Origin: Robinsoniella peoriensis | GTDB taxonomy: Bacteria > Bacillota > Clostridia > Lachnospirales > Lachnospiraceae | Assembly (NCBI RefSeq): GCF_000797495.1 | Contig: NZ_JTGN01000001.1 | Span: 317,501-381,500, forward strand | Direction of reading: 5' to 3' | DNA: 64,000 bases | Part shown: positions 17,258 through 28,498 of the stretch, piece after piece | How positions within the stretch are numbered: the stretch's first letter is position 1 | How the letters are laid out: each line of letters opens with the position of its first letter | Made by a program: the position numbers and the translations under genes | Notes under the pieces: model-generated | What the model saw: the letters and a program-made list of their open reading frames with translations, nothing else | Databases searched by the model: none | Told to the model about the DNA's origin: nothing

Positions 17258-19285
17258 CTAAGAAATAGTGATTGTTTGATTCAGATTGAAATAATCATCC
17301 TGACACATTGCGTAAATCTGGTATGTATCCGCTGTCATCTCACTTAATGGGATCGGTACTGCATAAACAAAGGAAACCTTTGACCTCATTTTAATATCAG
17401 ATATATCATATACATAGGTGTGCTTTTCACCAGAAAAAATCACCTGGGTATAAGTATGGTTCTGTGCTGTGAATAAAAGAATATCCTTTAATAATGACAT
17501 GCTTATCTGCGCTTTGGAATCTTCTTTTAAGTTTCGGATCGGCTTATTCACTTTTTTATCTACTTGTACCGGTACGCGCAATTCACCTTTTAAGTAGGTA
17601 TCACTAATATTTACTTCTTTCAGGCAGCTGTTTAGATCCACCTGTACGGAATAGCTCCTGTAAAAATTGTGATTAATATAATATTGATTTAATTTCTCTT
17701 CCGAATCAAAATCAAATTCTATAATTTTTCCGTATAGACCGGTCTCTGATTCACCAGAATATGCGCTGACAGCGAATACTCTCTTTTTTGCATAATCCAG
17801 CAGATAGTTCGATGTAACAGATGAATATTCACACGGATACATATGATCCTGTGTCACGGTCATCTTTGCAGGATCTATGGTATACAGTTTTACATAAGAA
17901 CTGCCGGTAGCTTTAAAATAATCTACCTTTCTGTCAGAATCATTATGGTTATCAAAAACCATGACATGGATTGTCTCAGGATTATTGTCTATATCCTCTG
18001 CCAGCTGATAGAGAGTATGAGGTTGATAATGCCATTGTATATCCCCCTCCGGTTTCAATACTTTGTCTTCTAATCCGGTTCCTTCCCAGAATCTGGGATC
18101 TCCAAGTATCCACTCTATTTCATTCGTTTTCCAGTTGATTTTAACACCGGAATGCAGATTTCTTGGATTTACAATAATAGAGTCCGTATCAGGATCGTAA
18201 GAAAAGGTATTTGTATGTGCCCAGTCAGATTTGCTGACGTAACCACTGTCCTTAAAGACCTCTTTTAAATCCAGTTCTTTTACCAGTGCTCCTGTTGAAC
18301 GGTCATATTCCTGAAGGAGATCCTGTACATAACCTTCTCCGGAATCTGAGAGCACAAGAAGATTCCCATCTGCTTCCTTTTCCTTTACTTCATGGTGTGT
18401 GCCGGAAGCAAAGAAAAAGTCCTGATAAACTCTGCCTGTTAAATCAATTTCGTGAAACTGTGCTGATCTGGGTTTTCCGGCTGTAGGCATCAGTGTATTT
18501 TCCGATTCAATCAGAAAATGCCCATTTGCCAGCGGATAACCGCCAAAAGTAGCACCTGGTTTATTTAACAGATACCATCGGATATCACCGTTTGAATCAA
18601 ATCCATAGAGATAAGGTGTACCTCCGCCGGTAACAATCATTAGCCCCATTGCAGATTCTGCCGTCTTTTCTTCTACCTTTACTGCCTCTCTCAATGCATC
18701 CGGCAGATCTTCCGTCTGAATCTTCAATGTGTTAGATTTTACCACTTTACCATCAGCGTCCAGTTCCTCCAACAGTACTTCATTTTCGGTATTTGGATAA
18801 AGACCGACAATTGGAATAAGGTGATCGCTTGCCGCATCTATTGTGTCTACAATATCATTTTCTTCTTTTCTGCCTTTTACCGTAACTCTGACAGATGTAC
18901 TGTCCTCCCCGGAGTATACGGCAACTGCAGTTAACGGTGAATTCTGGTATGGATCCTGTATAACCAGCGGCTCTTCAAAGGTATAATCTCCATTTTGAAG
19001 TTCCTGGTTTATCATCTGATCAACCTGATATGTAGTCTCCTCAAGGCTTTCTGCCTTTGGAATGTCTGTAGTTATATTTTTCCCTGACTCTTCATTTGCA
19101 GAAATTGGCATGGTCTTTTTGCCATCCACTTTCACCTTTACATATTGCGGCCCTTTATCTTTATCGCTCATTCGGGTATTTGTAAACCTTAAATTAGGCC
19201 TGGTCATATAAAAATATCCAAATCCTCCCAGACAAACAACTATAGCTATAGCTGCTGCACCTACTATTAATGATTTTTTCTTCAT
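17258..19285 (-). CDS. Arylsulfotransferase-family protein 4, membrane-anchored
   Basis: A 675-residue ASST paralogue with an N-terminal membrane helix (about 5-27) and no lipobox, like copy 1. Active-site positions are SGTHHEVKEKE, DWAHTN, NPRNLHS and HYQPHTLYQ. The C-terminal beta domain (KVNKPIRNLKEDSKAQISM) is nearly the same as in copy 1, suggesting that copies 1 and 4 are the most recent duplicates. It follows the lipoprotein gene by 15 bases and precedes copy 3 by 12 bases, so these three form one operon. Confidence 0.88.
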   Translation of the reverse strand: MKKKSLIVGAAAIAIVVCLGGFGYFYMTRPNLRFTNTRMSDKDKGPQYVKVKVDGKKTMPISANEESGKNITTDIPKAESLEETTYQVDQMINQELQNGDYTFEEPLVIQDPYQNSPLTAVAVYSGEDSTSVRVTVKGRKEENDIVDTIDAASDHLIPIVGLYPNTENEVLLEELDADGKVVKSNTLKIQTEDLPDALREAVKVEEKTAESAMGLMIVTGGGTPYLYGFDSNGDIRWYLLNKPGATFGGYPLANGHFLIESENTLMPTAGKPRSAQFHEIDLTGRVYQDFFFASGTHHEVKEKEADGNLLVLSDSGEGYVQDLLQEYDRSTGALVKELDLKEVFKDSGYVSKSDWAHTNTFSYDPDTDSIIVNPRNLHSGVKINWKTNEIEWILGDPRFWEGTGLEDKVLKPEGDIQWHYQPHTLYQLAEDIDNNPETIHVMVFDNHNDSDRKVDYFKATGSSYVKLYTIDPAKMTVTQDHMYPCEYSSVTSNYLLDYAKKRVFAVSAYSGESETGLYGKIIEFDFDSEEKLNQYYINHNFYRSYSVQVDLNSCLKEVNISDTYLKGELRVPVQVDKKVNKPIRNLKEDSKAQISMSLLKDILLFTAQNHTYTQVIFSGEKHTYVYDISDIKMRSKVSFVYAVPIPLSEMTADTYQIYAMCQDDYFNLNQTITIS

Positions 19286-19300
19286 TCTAGTTAATCCCCT

Positions 19301-19939
19301 CTAAAGTACCTGAATACTCAGTGTACCTGCTTCAAAAGGATATTCTAATGTAAGCTGAGTGGCTGATTCATCCACTTCAAAGCAGATCCAGCCTTCATTT
19401 GTACCAAAATTAAGCTTTGTTCCCTGCAGTCGTTTCATTCCCAGATCACTGATGAATGTATCGTCCATACGGCTATATTCTTTTCCATTTTCATCAACTA
19501 ACTTTAATTTCGTAAAATCAATTTCTTCTTTACTATCTACTTTTTCAAAAATTAACTTAATCATGCAGAATTTCATCCCATCGGAAGCCTGCTTATGATA
19601 TTCGCTGGTGCTGACGTCTGTATATCCCAATTGTGTAGATACATTTTCCAGTTTTGTATCTGACATTACATCTTCATAGGTAATCTTCCAGCCGCCTTCC
19701 TCATATTCAGAGTTCTTTTCAGCTGCTCCGCTTCCTGCATCTGTCACTGCCTTTTCTGAACCTGCTTCTGTATCCTCTGCTTTGGCAGCCTCTGTTTTTG
19801 CTTCTGTTTTCGCCTCTGATACAGCTTCTGTCTGAACGCTGCCCGGCTGTGTCTCCTTTGCAGAATCATTTCCCTGACATCCGGTCAGTGCAAGAACCGC
19901 TAGTCCCATCGCAACAATATATGGTGCTCTTTTCTTCAT
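19301..19939 (-). CDS. Lipoprotein with DUF4352-like C-terminal domain
   Basis: A 212-residue lipoprotein: signal peptide with lipobox ALTGC (Cys 21), an Ala/Glu/Thr-rich linker to about residue 85, then a beta-sandwich-like domain (GWKITYEDV ... MKFCMIKLIFEKVDSKEEIDF ... WICFEVDESATQ) of the DUF4352/immunoglobulin-like type that often decorates Firmicute lipoproteins. The ATG at 19939 is used because AGGAGGAG stands 7 bases before it. It heads the ASST operon and the pairing lipoprotein-ASST existed at least twice (see the remnant at 12708-12758), so it may be a partner or chaperone of the sulfotransferases; that is inference. Confidence 0.75.
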   Translation of the reverse strand: MKKRAPYIVAMGLAVLALTGCQGNDSAKETQPGSVQTEAVSEAKTEAKTEAAKAEDTEAGSEKAVTDAGSGAAEKNSEYEEGGWKITYEDVMSDTKLENVSTQLGYTDVSTSEYHKQASDGMKFCMIKLIFEKVDSKEEIDFTKLKLVDENGKEYSRMDDTFISDLGMKRLQGTKLNFGTNEGWICFEVDESATQLTLEYPFEAGTLSIQVL

Positions 19940-19991
19940 TAAATTGCTCCTCCTATATGTATTATTATGATTTATAATAACCCACCAGTTT

Positions 19992-20019
19992 ATTATATTA
20001 ACAAAGAAATGTGAGTAAA
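19992..20019 (-). promoter_or_regulatory. Putative promoter of the lipoprotein-ASST operon
   Basis: TTTACT, 16 bases, TATAAT, about 50 bases before the lipoprotein start. Confidence 0.55.
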
Positions 20020-20063
20020 ATATGTATTTCATTTTATTTAATTATTCTTTACAATTCTATTGC

Positions 20064-20130
20064 AAAAAAAACTGGAGTGCTGTTAAAAAAGCCTTGCTGC
20101 TATCCAAAACAGCAAACTCCAACACTCCAG
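20064..20130 (-). terminator. Terminator after mgtA
   Basis: Arms CTGGAGTG and CACTCCAG around a loop with a smaller GCTGTTTTGGATAGCAGC-type hairpin, followed by eight T on the minus strand. Confidence 0.85.
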
Positions 20131-20173
20131 ATTACAGTTTCTAAACATAGAAAAATCAAGCTGTGTCAACAAA

Positions 20174-22870
20174 CTACAACAATTCCCCATACCGCCGCAC
20201 ATACATCTTCTTCATAAAAGTTGCCACCCCCATATAACAAACAATCACTGCTGCCAAAATGGCAAAATATACTGCCGGCAGTGCTGCAAGACCTATCGCA
20301 CTGCCTAATCCCGTAAATGGAATTATGGTAGCGGTCAGGATTCCACCCAGTGTCAGTATTGTTACCGGGGCTGCTGCATGACTCTGAATGAACGGAACTT
20401 TTGCTGTCCGGATCATATGAATAACTAACGTCTGGCTCCACATGGATTCTATAAACCAGCCTGCCTGAAATACAGCAACAAATGCATCCTGCATCTGAGG
20501 ATCCGAAATCTGATGATACAGTAATCCGCCGCTCATCAACGGACAAATTACGAAATACATCACAAGATATGTTGCAATATCAAATATGGAACTGGTAGGC
20601 CCTATCCACAACATGAATTTACTGACAGAAGATGCATCCCACTTTTTGGGCACAGCCAGAAACTCAATATCTACATTGTCCCATGGTATCGCCGTACAGG
20701 ATATATCATAAATCAGGTTCAGCAAGATTAAGTGGATTGCTGTCATCGGTAAAAACGGCAGAAATGCACTGGCGGCAAGCACTGAAAACATATTTCCAAA
20801 ATTAGAGGACGCTGTCATTTTTATATACTTTATCATATTCGCATAGGTTTTTCGTCCTTCCAGAATTCCCTTTTCCAATACCATTAGATCTTTTTCCAGA
20901 AGAATTGTATCTGCCGATTCCTTTGCAATATCCACCGCCGTATCTACGGAGATTCCCACATCTGATGCTTTCATCGCAGCTGCGTCATTAATTCCATCTC
21001 CCATATATCCCACCACATGCCCGTTCTTTTGGAGGATCTTTACTACTCTTGCCTTTTGAGCCGGAGAAAGCTTTGCAAATACGGTTGTCTTCTCAGCTTC
21101 TTTTGCCAGCTGGTCATCATCCATAGCATCCACCTGTGTTCCCAGAAGCAAATATTTCGTAGATAAGCCTACCTGTTTGCAAATACAGCAGGTAACCTTT
21201 TCATTATCTCCGGTCAGGACTTTTACATTTACTCCGTAACCGTGCAGTGCTTTGATTGCGGCTGCTGCTGTTTCCTTCGGCGGATCCAGAAATGCCAGAT
21301 AGCCAATCAAAACCATATCCGCCTCATCTGCAACAGAAAACGCTCCTTCCGGTGATGGATTTGTCTTTTGTGCCACTGCTATCACACGCATTCCGCTCTC
21401 GTTTAATTCTTCTACCTTTGTAAGGATTTTATTGCGCATCTGATCCGTCAGCGGTTCTACTTTTCCTTCGTATTCTGCGAATGCACAAACCCGCAGCATC
21501 TCCTCCACTGCACCTTTTGTTATCATCTGTGTCTTTCCATTTTTATCGGCTACTACTACACTCATCCTGCGTCTTTCGAAATCAAATGGTATTTCATCTA
21601 CTTTTTCGTAGTTGGACTGTATACCCTGAAGCTGTACCTCCTGCTCCTGCAGTTCGTTCGTCCTGTCTATAATCGCAATATCCATTAGGTTTTTAAGCCC
21701 TGTCTGATAATAGCTGTTTAAAAATCCATGACGCAATACTCTTGGATCTTCATTTCCTTCAATATCCAGATGATATTCCAATACTACCTTATCTCTGGTC
21801 AGGGTACCTGTCTTGTCGGTACACAGGATGTCAATTGATCCCAGATTCTGGATCGCATTCAGATTCTTAATAATTACTTTCTGCCTGGACATGGATACTG
21901 CACCTTTTGCCAGGCAGGTGGTTACGATCATTGGCAGCATTTCCGGCGTCAGACCTACCGCAACGGAAATGGCAAATAATGCTGCGTCCATCCAGTCATT
22001 TTTCGTATAGCCATTGATAAAAAATACAACTGGAACCATAATCAGCATAAAACGGATCAATACCCAGGATACCGAATTCACCCCTTTTTCAAAGGATGCC
22101 TGATCCGGTTTTTCAGATAGAGACTTCGCCATTTCACCAAGCATCGTATTGTTACCAACTGCAATTACAACTCCTGCCGCACTGCCGCTGATTACGTTAC
22201 TGCCCATAAATGCCAGATTGGAATAATCGGTTACCGCATCTTTGCTGCCAATTAAAGCGCTGCACTTCTCAACCGGTTCACTTTCTCCGGTAAGTGCTGA
22301 CTGGCTGATGAATAGATCCTTTGCCGAAATAATACGGATATCAGCAGGTATCATGTCTCCTGCCGAAAGCAGCACAACATCCCCAACTGCCACATCTTCC
22401 AGTAGAATTTCCCTTGTTCCTTCTTCCATTCTCTTAACACAGGTAGTGGTCCGGATCATTGCTGACAATCTGGCAGCCGCATTACCACTTCTCGTTTCCT
22501 GTATGAACCGCAGCATACCGGATATCATTACCATAGTTGTGATAATAATAACCGTAACGGGATTTTGCTCGCCTGGATCCGCAAAAATAATATCTGTAAA
22601 TACGGAAACTGCTGCCAAAACAAACAAAATTGCTGTAAATGGATTAATAAAAGCACCGCAGATTCTCTTGACTAGGGATTCCTTCTGTCCGTGAGTCACA
22701 ATATTCTTTCCATATTCTTGTTCAGAAACTTCTAACTGTGCATTTGTCATTCCCTCTGATGATGTCTGAAATTCCTCATAAAATTTATTCCATTCAACAG
22801 TTGCTGCATATTTTAATTTTTCGTTCACCGTTTCACGGCGTACCATATTTCTCATTCTGTTTTTTTTCAT
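20174..22870 (-). CDS. mgtA: Mg2+-importing P-type ATPase MgtA
   Basis: An 898-residue P3B-type ATPase that brings Mg2+ into the cell. Visible motifs: actuator TGESEPVEK, phosphorylation DKTGTL, nucleotide-binding KGAVEEM, hinge [11 protein letters not shown], and about ten membrane segments including the C-terminal six (PLMSGG..., [12 protein letters not shown]). The sequence around [10 protein letters not shown] matches the MgtA/MgtB group. AAAGGAGGT precedes the ATG. Upstream are an M-box Mg2+ riboswitch with terminator and a small protein gene, so the pump is induced when Mg2+ is low. Confidence 0.95.
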   Translation of the reverse strand: MKKNRMRNMVRRETVNEKLKYAATVEWNKFYEEFQTSSEGMTNAQLEVSEQEYGKNIVTHGQKESLVKRICGAFINPFTAILFVLAAVSVFTDIIFADPGEQNPVTVIIITTMVMISGMLRFIQETRSGNAAARLSAMIRTTTCVKRMEEGTREILLEDVAVGDVVLLSAGDMIPADIRIISAKDLFISQSALTGESEPVEKCSALIGSKDAVTDYSNLAFMGSNVISGSAAGVVIAVGNNTMLGEMAKSLSEKPDQASFEKGVNSVSWVLIRFMLIMVPVVFFINGYTKNDWMDAALFAISVAVGLTPEMLPMIVTTCLAKGAVSMSRQKVIIKNLNAIQNLGSIDILCTDKTGTLTRDKVVLEYHLDIEGNEDPRVLRHGFLNSYYQTGLKNLMDIAIIDRTNELQEQEVQLQGIQSNYEKVDEIPFDFERRRMSVVVADKNGKTQMITKGAVEEMLRVCAFAEYEGKVEPLTDQMRNKILTKVEELNESGMRVIAVAQKTNPSPEGAFSVADEADMVLIGYLAFLDPPKETAAAAIKALHGYGVNVKVLTGDNEKVTCCICKQVGLSTKYLLLGTQVDAMDDDQLAKEAEKTTVFAKLSPAQKARVVKILQKNGHVVGYMGDGINDAAAMKASDVGISVDTAVDIAKESADTILLEKDLMVLEKGILEGRKTYANMIKYIKMTASSNFGNMFSVLAASAFLPFLPMTAIHLILLNLIYDISCTAIPWDNVDIEFLAVPKKWDASSVSKFMLWIGPTSSIFDIATYLVMYFVICPLMSGGLLYHQISDPQMQDAFVAVFQAGWFIESMWSQTLVIHMIRTAKVPFIQSHAAAPVTILTLGGILTATIIPFTGLGSAIGLAALPAVYFAILAAVIVCYMGVATFMKKMYVRRYGELL

Positions 22871-22912
22871 TGTCTTATACCTCCTTTATTCATGTTCACA
22901 GTAACATTTCTT

Positions 22913-22971
22913 AAAAAAGGGCATAAAAATCCACCGCTATTGTTTTCATTTACATAGCAGGCATAAATGCC
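22913..22971 (-). promoter_or_regulatory. Possible second attenuator between small ORF and mgtA
   Basis: On the minus strand GGCAT ... ATGCC encloses GCTAT ... ATAGC and is followed by CTTTTTT. A short alternative hairpin (GGCATTTATGCC) would compete with the long one. This could be a terminator whose formation depends on translation of the upstream small ORF. Confidence 0.4.
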
Positions 22972-23102
22972 GGGAACACTTTATTCTCAGCAGATATATC
23001 AAATGTGTATAAAAACAGCAGCGATGGCATCCGATGAAATATTCCAGTACATCTGTCACAAAGCAATTTTAAAACATGCTCTAGAACCTGGAAATGGCAT
23101 TA

Positions 23103-23240
23103 TTATCGAAAAAGACCGATCACAAAAACCACCCCGGGAAGTCCAAGAATGGATAAATGATCCACTCCCGGCAAATCCGGAACTTCATCTATACCCTCTA
23201 CGCTGATGTCATATCGCTCATGACTGCCTCCACTATCCAT
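23103..23240 (-). CDS. Small protein (45 aa) between Mg2+ riboswitch and mgtA
   Basis: An ORF of 45 codons with an excellent ribosome binding site (AAAGGAGGTGG, 8 bases before the ATG). It starts directly after the M-box terminator and before mgtA. The N-terminal half is acidic and polar (MDSGGSHERYDISVEG), then comes a Pro-rich link (EVPDLPGVDH) and a hydrophobic tail, LSILGLPGVVFVIGLF, that could just insert into or bind the membrane. I do not recognise a family. By position it recalls the small proteins and leader peptides encoded with mgtA in enterics (MgtS, MgtL, MgtR), but there is no sequence likeness that I can see. Coding is supported by the strong site and the position. Confidence 0.65.
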   Translation of the reverse strand: MDSGGSHERYDISVEGIDEVPDLPGVDHLSILGLPGVVFVIGLFR

Positions 23241-23265
23241 TCTTACCACCTCCTTTTCTTTTCAC

Positions 23266-23307
23266 AAAAAAAATCCCGCACCAAAGGACAAACTATGGTA
23301 TGGGAAT
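23266..23307 (-). terminator. M-box expression platform: intrinsic terminator
   Basis: Arms TCCCATACC and GGTGCGGGA followed by eight T, placed between the aptamer and the small ORF. A strong AT-rich hairpin at 23326-23346 (CCATATTAT/ATAATATGG) stands between it and the aptamer. Confidence 0.8.
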
Positions 23308-23353
23308 TAAACATTCTACATTCAGCCATATTATAAAATAATATGGAACTGCC

Positions 23354-23506
23354 ACCGTTTGAGCTTTAGTATCACAGGGCGATGAAATTGTATTATGCTG
23401 CACCTTGTTTTTCGATGCGGCCTGTTCAAACCAACTGATGATGTCTCCATCATTTCGCGGCAACAATCCGTATCCCTGTGGTAACCTTACCTACCGGAAC
23501 TATTTA
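23354..23506 (-). promoter_or_regulatory. M-box (ykoK-type) Mg2+ riboswitch
   Basis: The minus-strand RNA shows the M-box core: GTAGGTAAGGTTACC, GGGATACGGATTG, TGCCGCGAAATGATGG with the paired ATCATC, AACAGGC, and the 3' end ATACTAAAGCTC. Promoter upstream and terminator downstream are in the expected places, and the operon ends in an Mg2+ pump, which fits the known role of this class (transcription stops when Mg2+ is high). Confidence 0.88.
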
Positions 23507-23515
23507 GTTTTCTTA

Positions 23516-23544
23516 AGTGTACACTCCCGCGGGTGGTTTGTCAA
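23516..23544 (-). promoter_or_regulatory. Promoter of M-box - mgtA unit
   Basis: TTGACA at 23544-23539, 17 bases, TACACT at 23521-23516. Confidence 0.75.
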
Positions 23545-23611
23545 GGCTAACTTTAAATTAATCATGATAAACTTATCGGTAACTCCCAGCTTTATTCCAT
23601 CTCCATGACAT

Positions 23612-23657
23612 AAAAATGCAGATGAATACGAAATAACTTTTCGCATTCTCTGCATTT
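23612..23657 (-). terminator. Terminator of the GH1 operon
   Basis: Arms AAATGCAGA and TCTGCATTTTT with an inner AATGCGAAA/TTTCGTATT stem; it lies just past the GH1 stop. Confidence 0.8.
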
Positions 23658-23678
23658 CCCATACGTTTTGTATATTTA

Positions 23679-25094
<1,416 letters not shown>

Positions 25095-26021
25095 TTATAC
25101 TGCCCCTCCTTCTTTTTGTAAGAAATGATATAATGCTCCGATTAAATTCGCATCATTATAGAATTCACAATTTGTAACAACCGGCTTTGGTATATAAGGA
25201 CTTAAAAACCTCATCGGATGATTCTCTAAATATTCATCAATACTTTTTTGCAGAAATTCATGCAGCAGCGGCTGCCGGCTGATACCACCGCCTACGGCTA
25301 CCACATCCAGATCCAGCAGCATATTCAGATTACATACCTGCAAAGCAAGGGTGTCCGTAAAATCTTTCAGCCCTTTTAATACCATATCATCGCCTGCTGC
25401 AGCGCGTTCAAATAATTTCAGCCCGTCATAGCTTTCCCAGTCTTCCCTGGTGTAAAATGCCGTTCTTTTAGCTAGTCCCTGGAAGCCGCTCTTCATTCCC
25501 CAGTAACTGTCCAATTCATATTTCTGGTTTTCATCAACCATTACATAACTGAATTCTCCTGCTGTCTGCCGTCTGCCTTTATACAGCTTTTTATCAATAA
25601 TAAGTCCGCCGCCTACTCCGGAACCGAGAATTAAAACCGCACCATTGGTACAGCCTTTCAGACTTCCTTTCCAGAATTCTGCCAGAGCAGCACATTTTCC
25701 GTCATTTTCTATTGTGACAGGAATTTTATGTTTCTCCGATAAAATTTGTGCCAGTGGGGTACCGCACAAATATGCCAGATATCCGGCAGTTACACAGTAA
25801 CCGGCATCACTGTCCAGCATGCCCGGCATGCTGAAAGCAATCCCCTCACTTCTGTCCTTATAACGCTCAATCACCTCGCTGATCATGCTAATAAACTCTT
25901 CTTTTGTTCCTGATGTATAATCCGGTGTATTAAATTTCCCACGCTCCAGAATATCTGTTTTTTCATTCATCAATGCAAACTTCGTAAATGTTCCGCCTGC
26001 ATCAAATACCAGATATGCCAT
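25095..26021 (-). CDS. ROK-family sugar kinase
   Basis: A 308-residue ROK kinase. ATP-binding strand YLVFDAGGTFTKFAL at the N-terminus, catalytic Asp in TIENDGKCAALAE, and the Gly-rich LILGSGVGGGLII are visible. The CxCGxxGC zinc motif of glucokinases is absent (here AGEFSYVMVDE), which fits the beta-glucoside kinase or N-acylhexosamine branch. Its gene is fused end to start with the GH1 gene, so it may phosphorylate a disaccharide or glucoside for the phospho-glucosidase, as BglK does. Substrate is inferred from context only. Confidence 0.85.
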   Translation of the reverse strand: MAYLVFDAGGTFTKFALMNEKTDILERGKFNTPDYTSGTKEEFISMISEVIERYKDRSEGIAFSMPGMLDSDAGYCVTAGYLAYLCGTPLAQILSEKHKIPVTIENDGKCAALAEFWKGSLKGCTNGAVLILGSGVGGGLIIDKKLYKGRRQTAGEFSYVMVDENQKYELDSYWGMKSGFQGLAKRTAFYTREDWESYDGLKLFERAAAGDDMVLKGLKDFTDTLALQVCNLNMLLDLDVVAVGGGISRQPLLHEFLQKSIDEYLENHPMRFLSPYIPKPVVTNCEFYNDANLIGALYHFLQKEGGAV

Positions 26022-26103
26022 GTATCACTCCTCCATTCCCTTATCTGACGATAAAACGTGTTTTAAAATGCCTGTGCATGGCTGATTGCTCTACTTAGTT
26101 GAC

Positions 26104-27030
26104 TCAGACAGTCCGGCTGCCAAAATTAATTGCCAGTTTTGCATAGAAATCCTCCATTGTCATTCTTGCATCTAATGTATGGTAGACACGGATATCACGG
26201 TTATTTTGCTCATGAATATATGTCATGTCATCCGCAATTGCCGGAGCTGGTTTTAAATCATAATTCATTTTCTCCAATTCATCTAAAAGCAGAGTAACCG
26301 TAGCCTGATCTCCCAGTCCCCATGTCTCCCCATGAGGCCATGGCGCAAAATCTGCAAGCTTGTTGTTGAATTCCACCATTTGATCGAACAGGTATCTCCC
26401 AATTTCACCGCATGGTTTTACTCTGTATTGTAATTCAGCCAGTGATACCGCTATTTGCTTATACACATCCATGGGAACCTGCCATAATGGAACCTTAGAG
26501 CAAAATACCAGGTTTGCTGCTTTGACATCCATCATCAGATTGAATTCAAATCCACCTTTTGGCCATACACCGCCGCCAATCCAGATGACCGTCATACGCT
26601 CTGCAATTTCCGGTTTCAAAAGCAAAGCACTTGCCAGATCTGTAATTGCGCCCTGACAAACTACGAACAGAGGGCGCGGGTCTTCCTTTAATGCTTCATC
26701 GATGATGAATCTGGCTCCCTCTGATTCTATGGGAGTCTCCCCATCTTCTAAGGAATGGGGTGCACCAAGCAAAACAGGATATTCATCTTCCACTCCCATT
26801 AGCCCAAGTACTTTTTTTACCTCATCGAAGCTGGCTTTTGCCGTATTTTCCTCCCCATATTCCTGAGGATTTTTGCAGAAATGACCTGCAATAATCCCCA
26901 CTACATCGAATTTAGGCGTCATAAGATGGTGCGCAACGGCAAATTGGTCATCGGCTTCATTTTTACAGTCTGTGTGAACAATGACCCGATACTTTTTCTG
27001 ATCCGGAACTTTAAAATCATACTTCCACAT
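26104..27030 (-). CDS. Nucleoside hydrolase-like protein
   Basis: A 308-residue protein with the nucleoside-hydrolase fold signature: an N-terminal strand with HTDCKNEADDQFA (acidic cluster that would bind Ca2+ and ribose), QGAITDLASAL, and VIWIGGGVWPKGGFEFNLMMD, then a C-terminal GDQATVTLL. The NEADDQ form is nearer to the DUF1593/Sde182-like branch than to the DxDxxxDD of classic inosine-uridine hydrolases. It overlaps the transporter gene by 14 bases; the ATG at 27030 has GAGGAG upstream. The operon context (GPH transporter, ROK kinase, GH1) suggests it acts on a glycoside rather than a nucleoside, but that is inference. Confidence 0.75.
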   Translation of the reverse strand: MWKYDFKVPDQKKYRVIVHTDCKNEADDQFAVAHHLMTPKFDVVGIIAGHFCKNPQEYGEENTAKASFDEVKKVLGLMGVEDEYPVLLGAPHSLEDGETPIESEGARFIIDEALKEDPRPLFVVCQGAITDLASALLLKPEIAERMTVIWIGGGVWPKGGFEFNLMMDVKAANLVFCSKVPLWQVPMDVYKQIAVSLAELQYRVKPCGEIGRYLFDQMVEFNNKLADFAPWPHGETWGLGDQATVTLLLDELEKMNYDLKPAPAIADDMTYIHEQNNRDIRVYHTLDARMTMEDFYAKLAINFGSRTV

Positions 27031-28420
27031 ACGCATTCTCCTCATTCTCGTTTAATGCTCTTCTCTCATCCATTTCCCTCTTGATCTTTGGATATACTTT
27101 ATCTAAATCATAGAAAAACAAGATAATAATACATGCTACATTACAAACAATCGGTATACCGATAAAAGCAATGGTAATCGCCGTATTGGCGCTGGCGCTC
27201 TGTACGGCAGCTGCCCCGTCATATGCTCCCCATGCAAGAAGTCCTGCCGCTATTGCACTGGCGGAAGCGCTTGCTACTTTATTAATAAATCCGGATACAG
27301 CCGTCTGGGTACCTGCCAGATTCTTACCGTTTTTCCATTCTCCGTAATCCACTGTATCTGCAAGCATAGAGAAGAACATTGTCTGGCGGAATCCCATTCC
27401 AAAACCAATGACTCCAATACTGAGATAGATGATGGAGATGGATTCTTTTGCTATAAACAGCAATGCGAATCCTAAAATCTGAATTGCAGTACCAAGAATG
27501 GAAATATTTTTCTTGGATACTTTCTGGTTCATTACACCTGACATAAGCATGGAGACAATCGGCACAATCGTTAACAGTGATACTGCAACAGAGGTAAGCA
27601 TTTCATCTCCCACAATATATTTAAAATAATAAGCGATCGTTGCGAACATTCCCAGATAACCTACAAATAAGAAGAAAGTCTGAGCCAGCATTAACATATA
27701 AGGCTTGTTCTTAACAAGACTTCCAAGGTCATTAACGATGCTTGTTTTCTTTACAACCTTCGGTGCAGGGTTTATTTCTTTAATATTAAAAACACAAATA
27801 AATAAAATTATAACTACAATGATTCCAAAAATAATATTCGTATTACGATAACCGGTAGCTACATCTCCTCCGCCCAGTCTGGAAATTAAAAACAGTGCCA
27901 TTGATGCAGATGTTAAGGAACCAAGATTGGAAAAAATCGTTCTTGAAGTAACAATTTTTGTACGTTCCGTTGGATCTGAACTTAAGGTTGGAAGAATGGA
28001 TCCCATCGGAATATTTACCAGTGTATAACCAAATGAAAAGATAATGTAAGTTGCATAAGCCCAGATCATTTTACCTGACTGTGAAAAATCAGGACTGGTG
28101 AACACAAGCACCATACCAATTGCCAGAACAGGAGCACCTGCCAGCATCCATGGGCGGTTTCTTCCCATCTTGGTATTTGTTTTATCAATTAGAGTACCTA
28201 CTACATAATCTGTAAAAGCATCAAAAAATTTCGTTACTAAAAACATAAACCCCACGGCTGCTGCATTCAGGCCTGCTACATCCGTATAATAAATCAAAAG
28301 ATACGTATTTACCATCAGATATGCCAAATTACAAGCATAATCAGAGATTCCAAATCCAATTCTCTGCCGCCATAAAAATTTCTTGCTGTAAGTCTTCGTT
28401 ATTCCAGTTTTCTGTTCCAT
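27017..28420 (-). CDS. GPH-family sugar:cation symporter
   Basis: A 467-residue membrane protein with about twelve helices. Family motifs include GFGISDYACNLAYL at the start, DAFTDYVVGTLIDKTNTKMGRNRPWML in loop 2-3, and GFGMGFRQTMFFSMLADTVDYGEWKNGKNLAG, all typical of the MelB-type glycoside-pentoside-hexuronide symporters. It would take up a glycoside for the ROK kinase and GH1 enzyme downstream. The ATG at 28420 is used because AAAGGAG stands upstream; the longer frame to 28477 has no site. A 20-bp perfect palindrome lies about 80 bases upstream. Confidence 0.88.
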   Translation of the reverse strand: MEQKTGITKTYSKKFLWRQRIGFGISDYACNLAYLMVNTYLLIYYTDVAGLNAAAVGFMFLVTKFFDAFTDYVVGTLIDKTNTKMGRNRPWMLAGAPVLAIGMVLVFTSPDFSQSGKMIWAYATYIIFSFGYTLVNIPMGSILPTLSSDPTERTKIVTSRTIFSNLGSLTSASMALFLISRLGGGDVATGYRNTNIIFGIIVVIILFICVFNIKEINPAPKVVKKTSIVNDLGSLVKNKPYMLMLAQTFFLFVGYLGMFATIAYYFKYIVGDEMLTSVAVSLLTIVPIVSMLMSGVMNQKVSKKNISILGTAIQILGFALLFIAKESISIIYLSIGVIGFGMGFRQTMFFSMLADTVDYGEWKNGKNLAGTQTAVSGFINKVASASASAIAAGLLAWGAYDGAAAVQSASANTAITIAFIGIPIVCNVACIIILFFYDLDKVYPKIKREMDERRALNENEENAYVEV

Positions 28421-28498
28421 TTTCAATTTCTCCTTTTGTAAAATCAAATTCTTTTGATCTGTTATTATGCTTATCATAACTTGTATTGCACAATTCTT

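Noticed and set aside
20166-20546. 126-codon ORF on the minus strand
   Set aside because: Lies in another frame of mgtA; Ser/Cys-rich shadow with no family likeness.
22967-23206. 79-codon plus-strand ORF upstream of mgtA
   Set aside because: Antisense to the M-box leader and the well-supported small ORF; no ribosome binding site.
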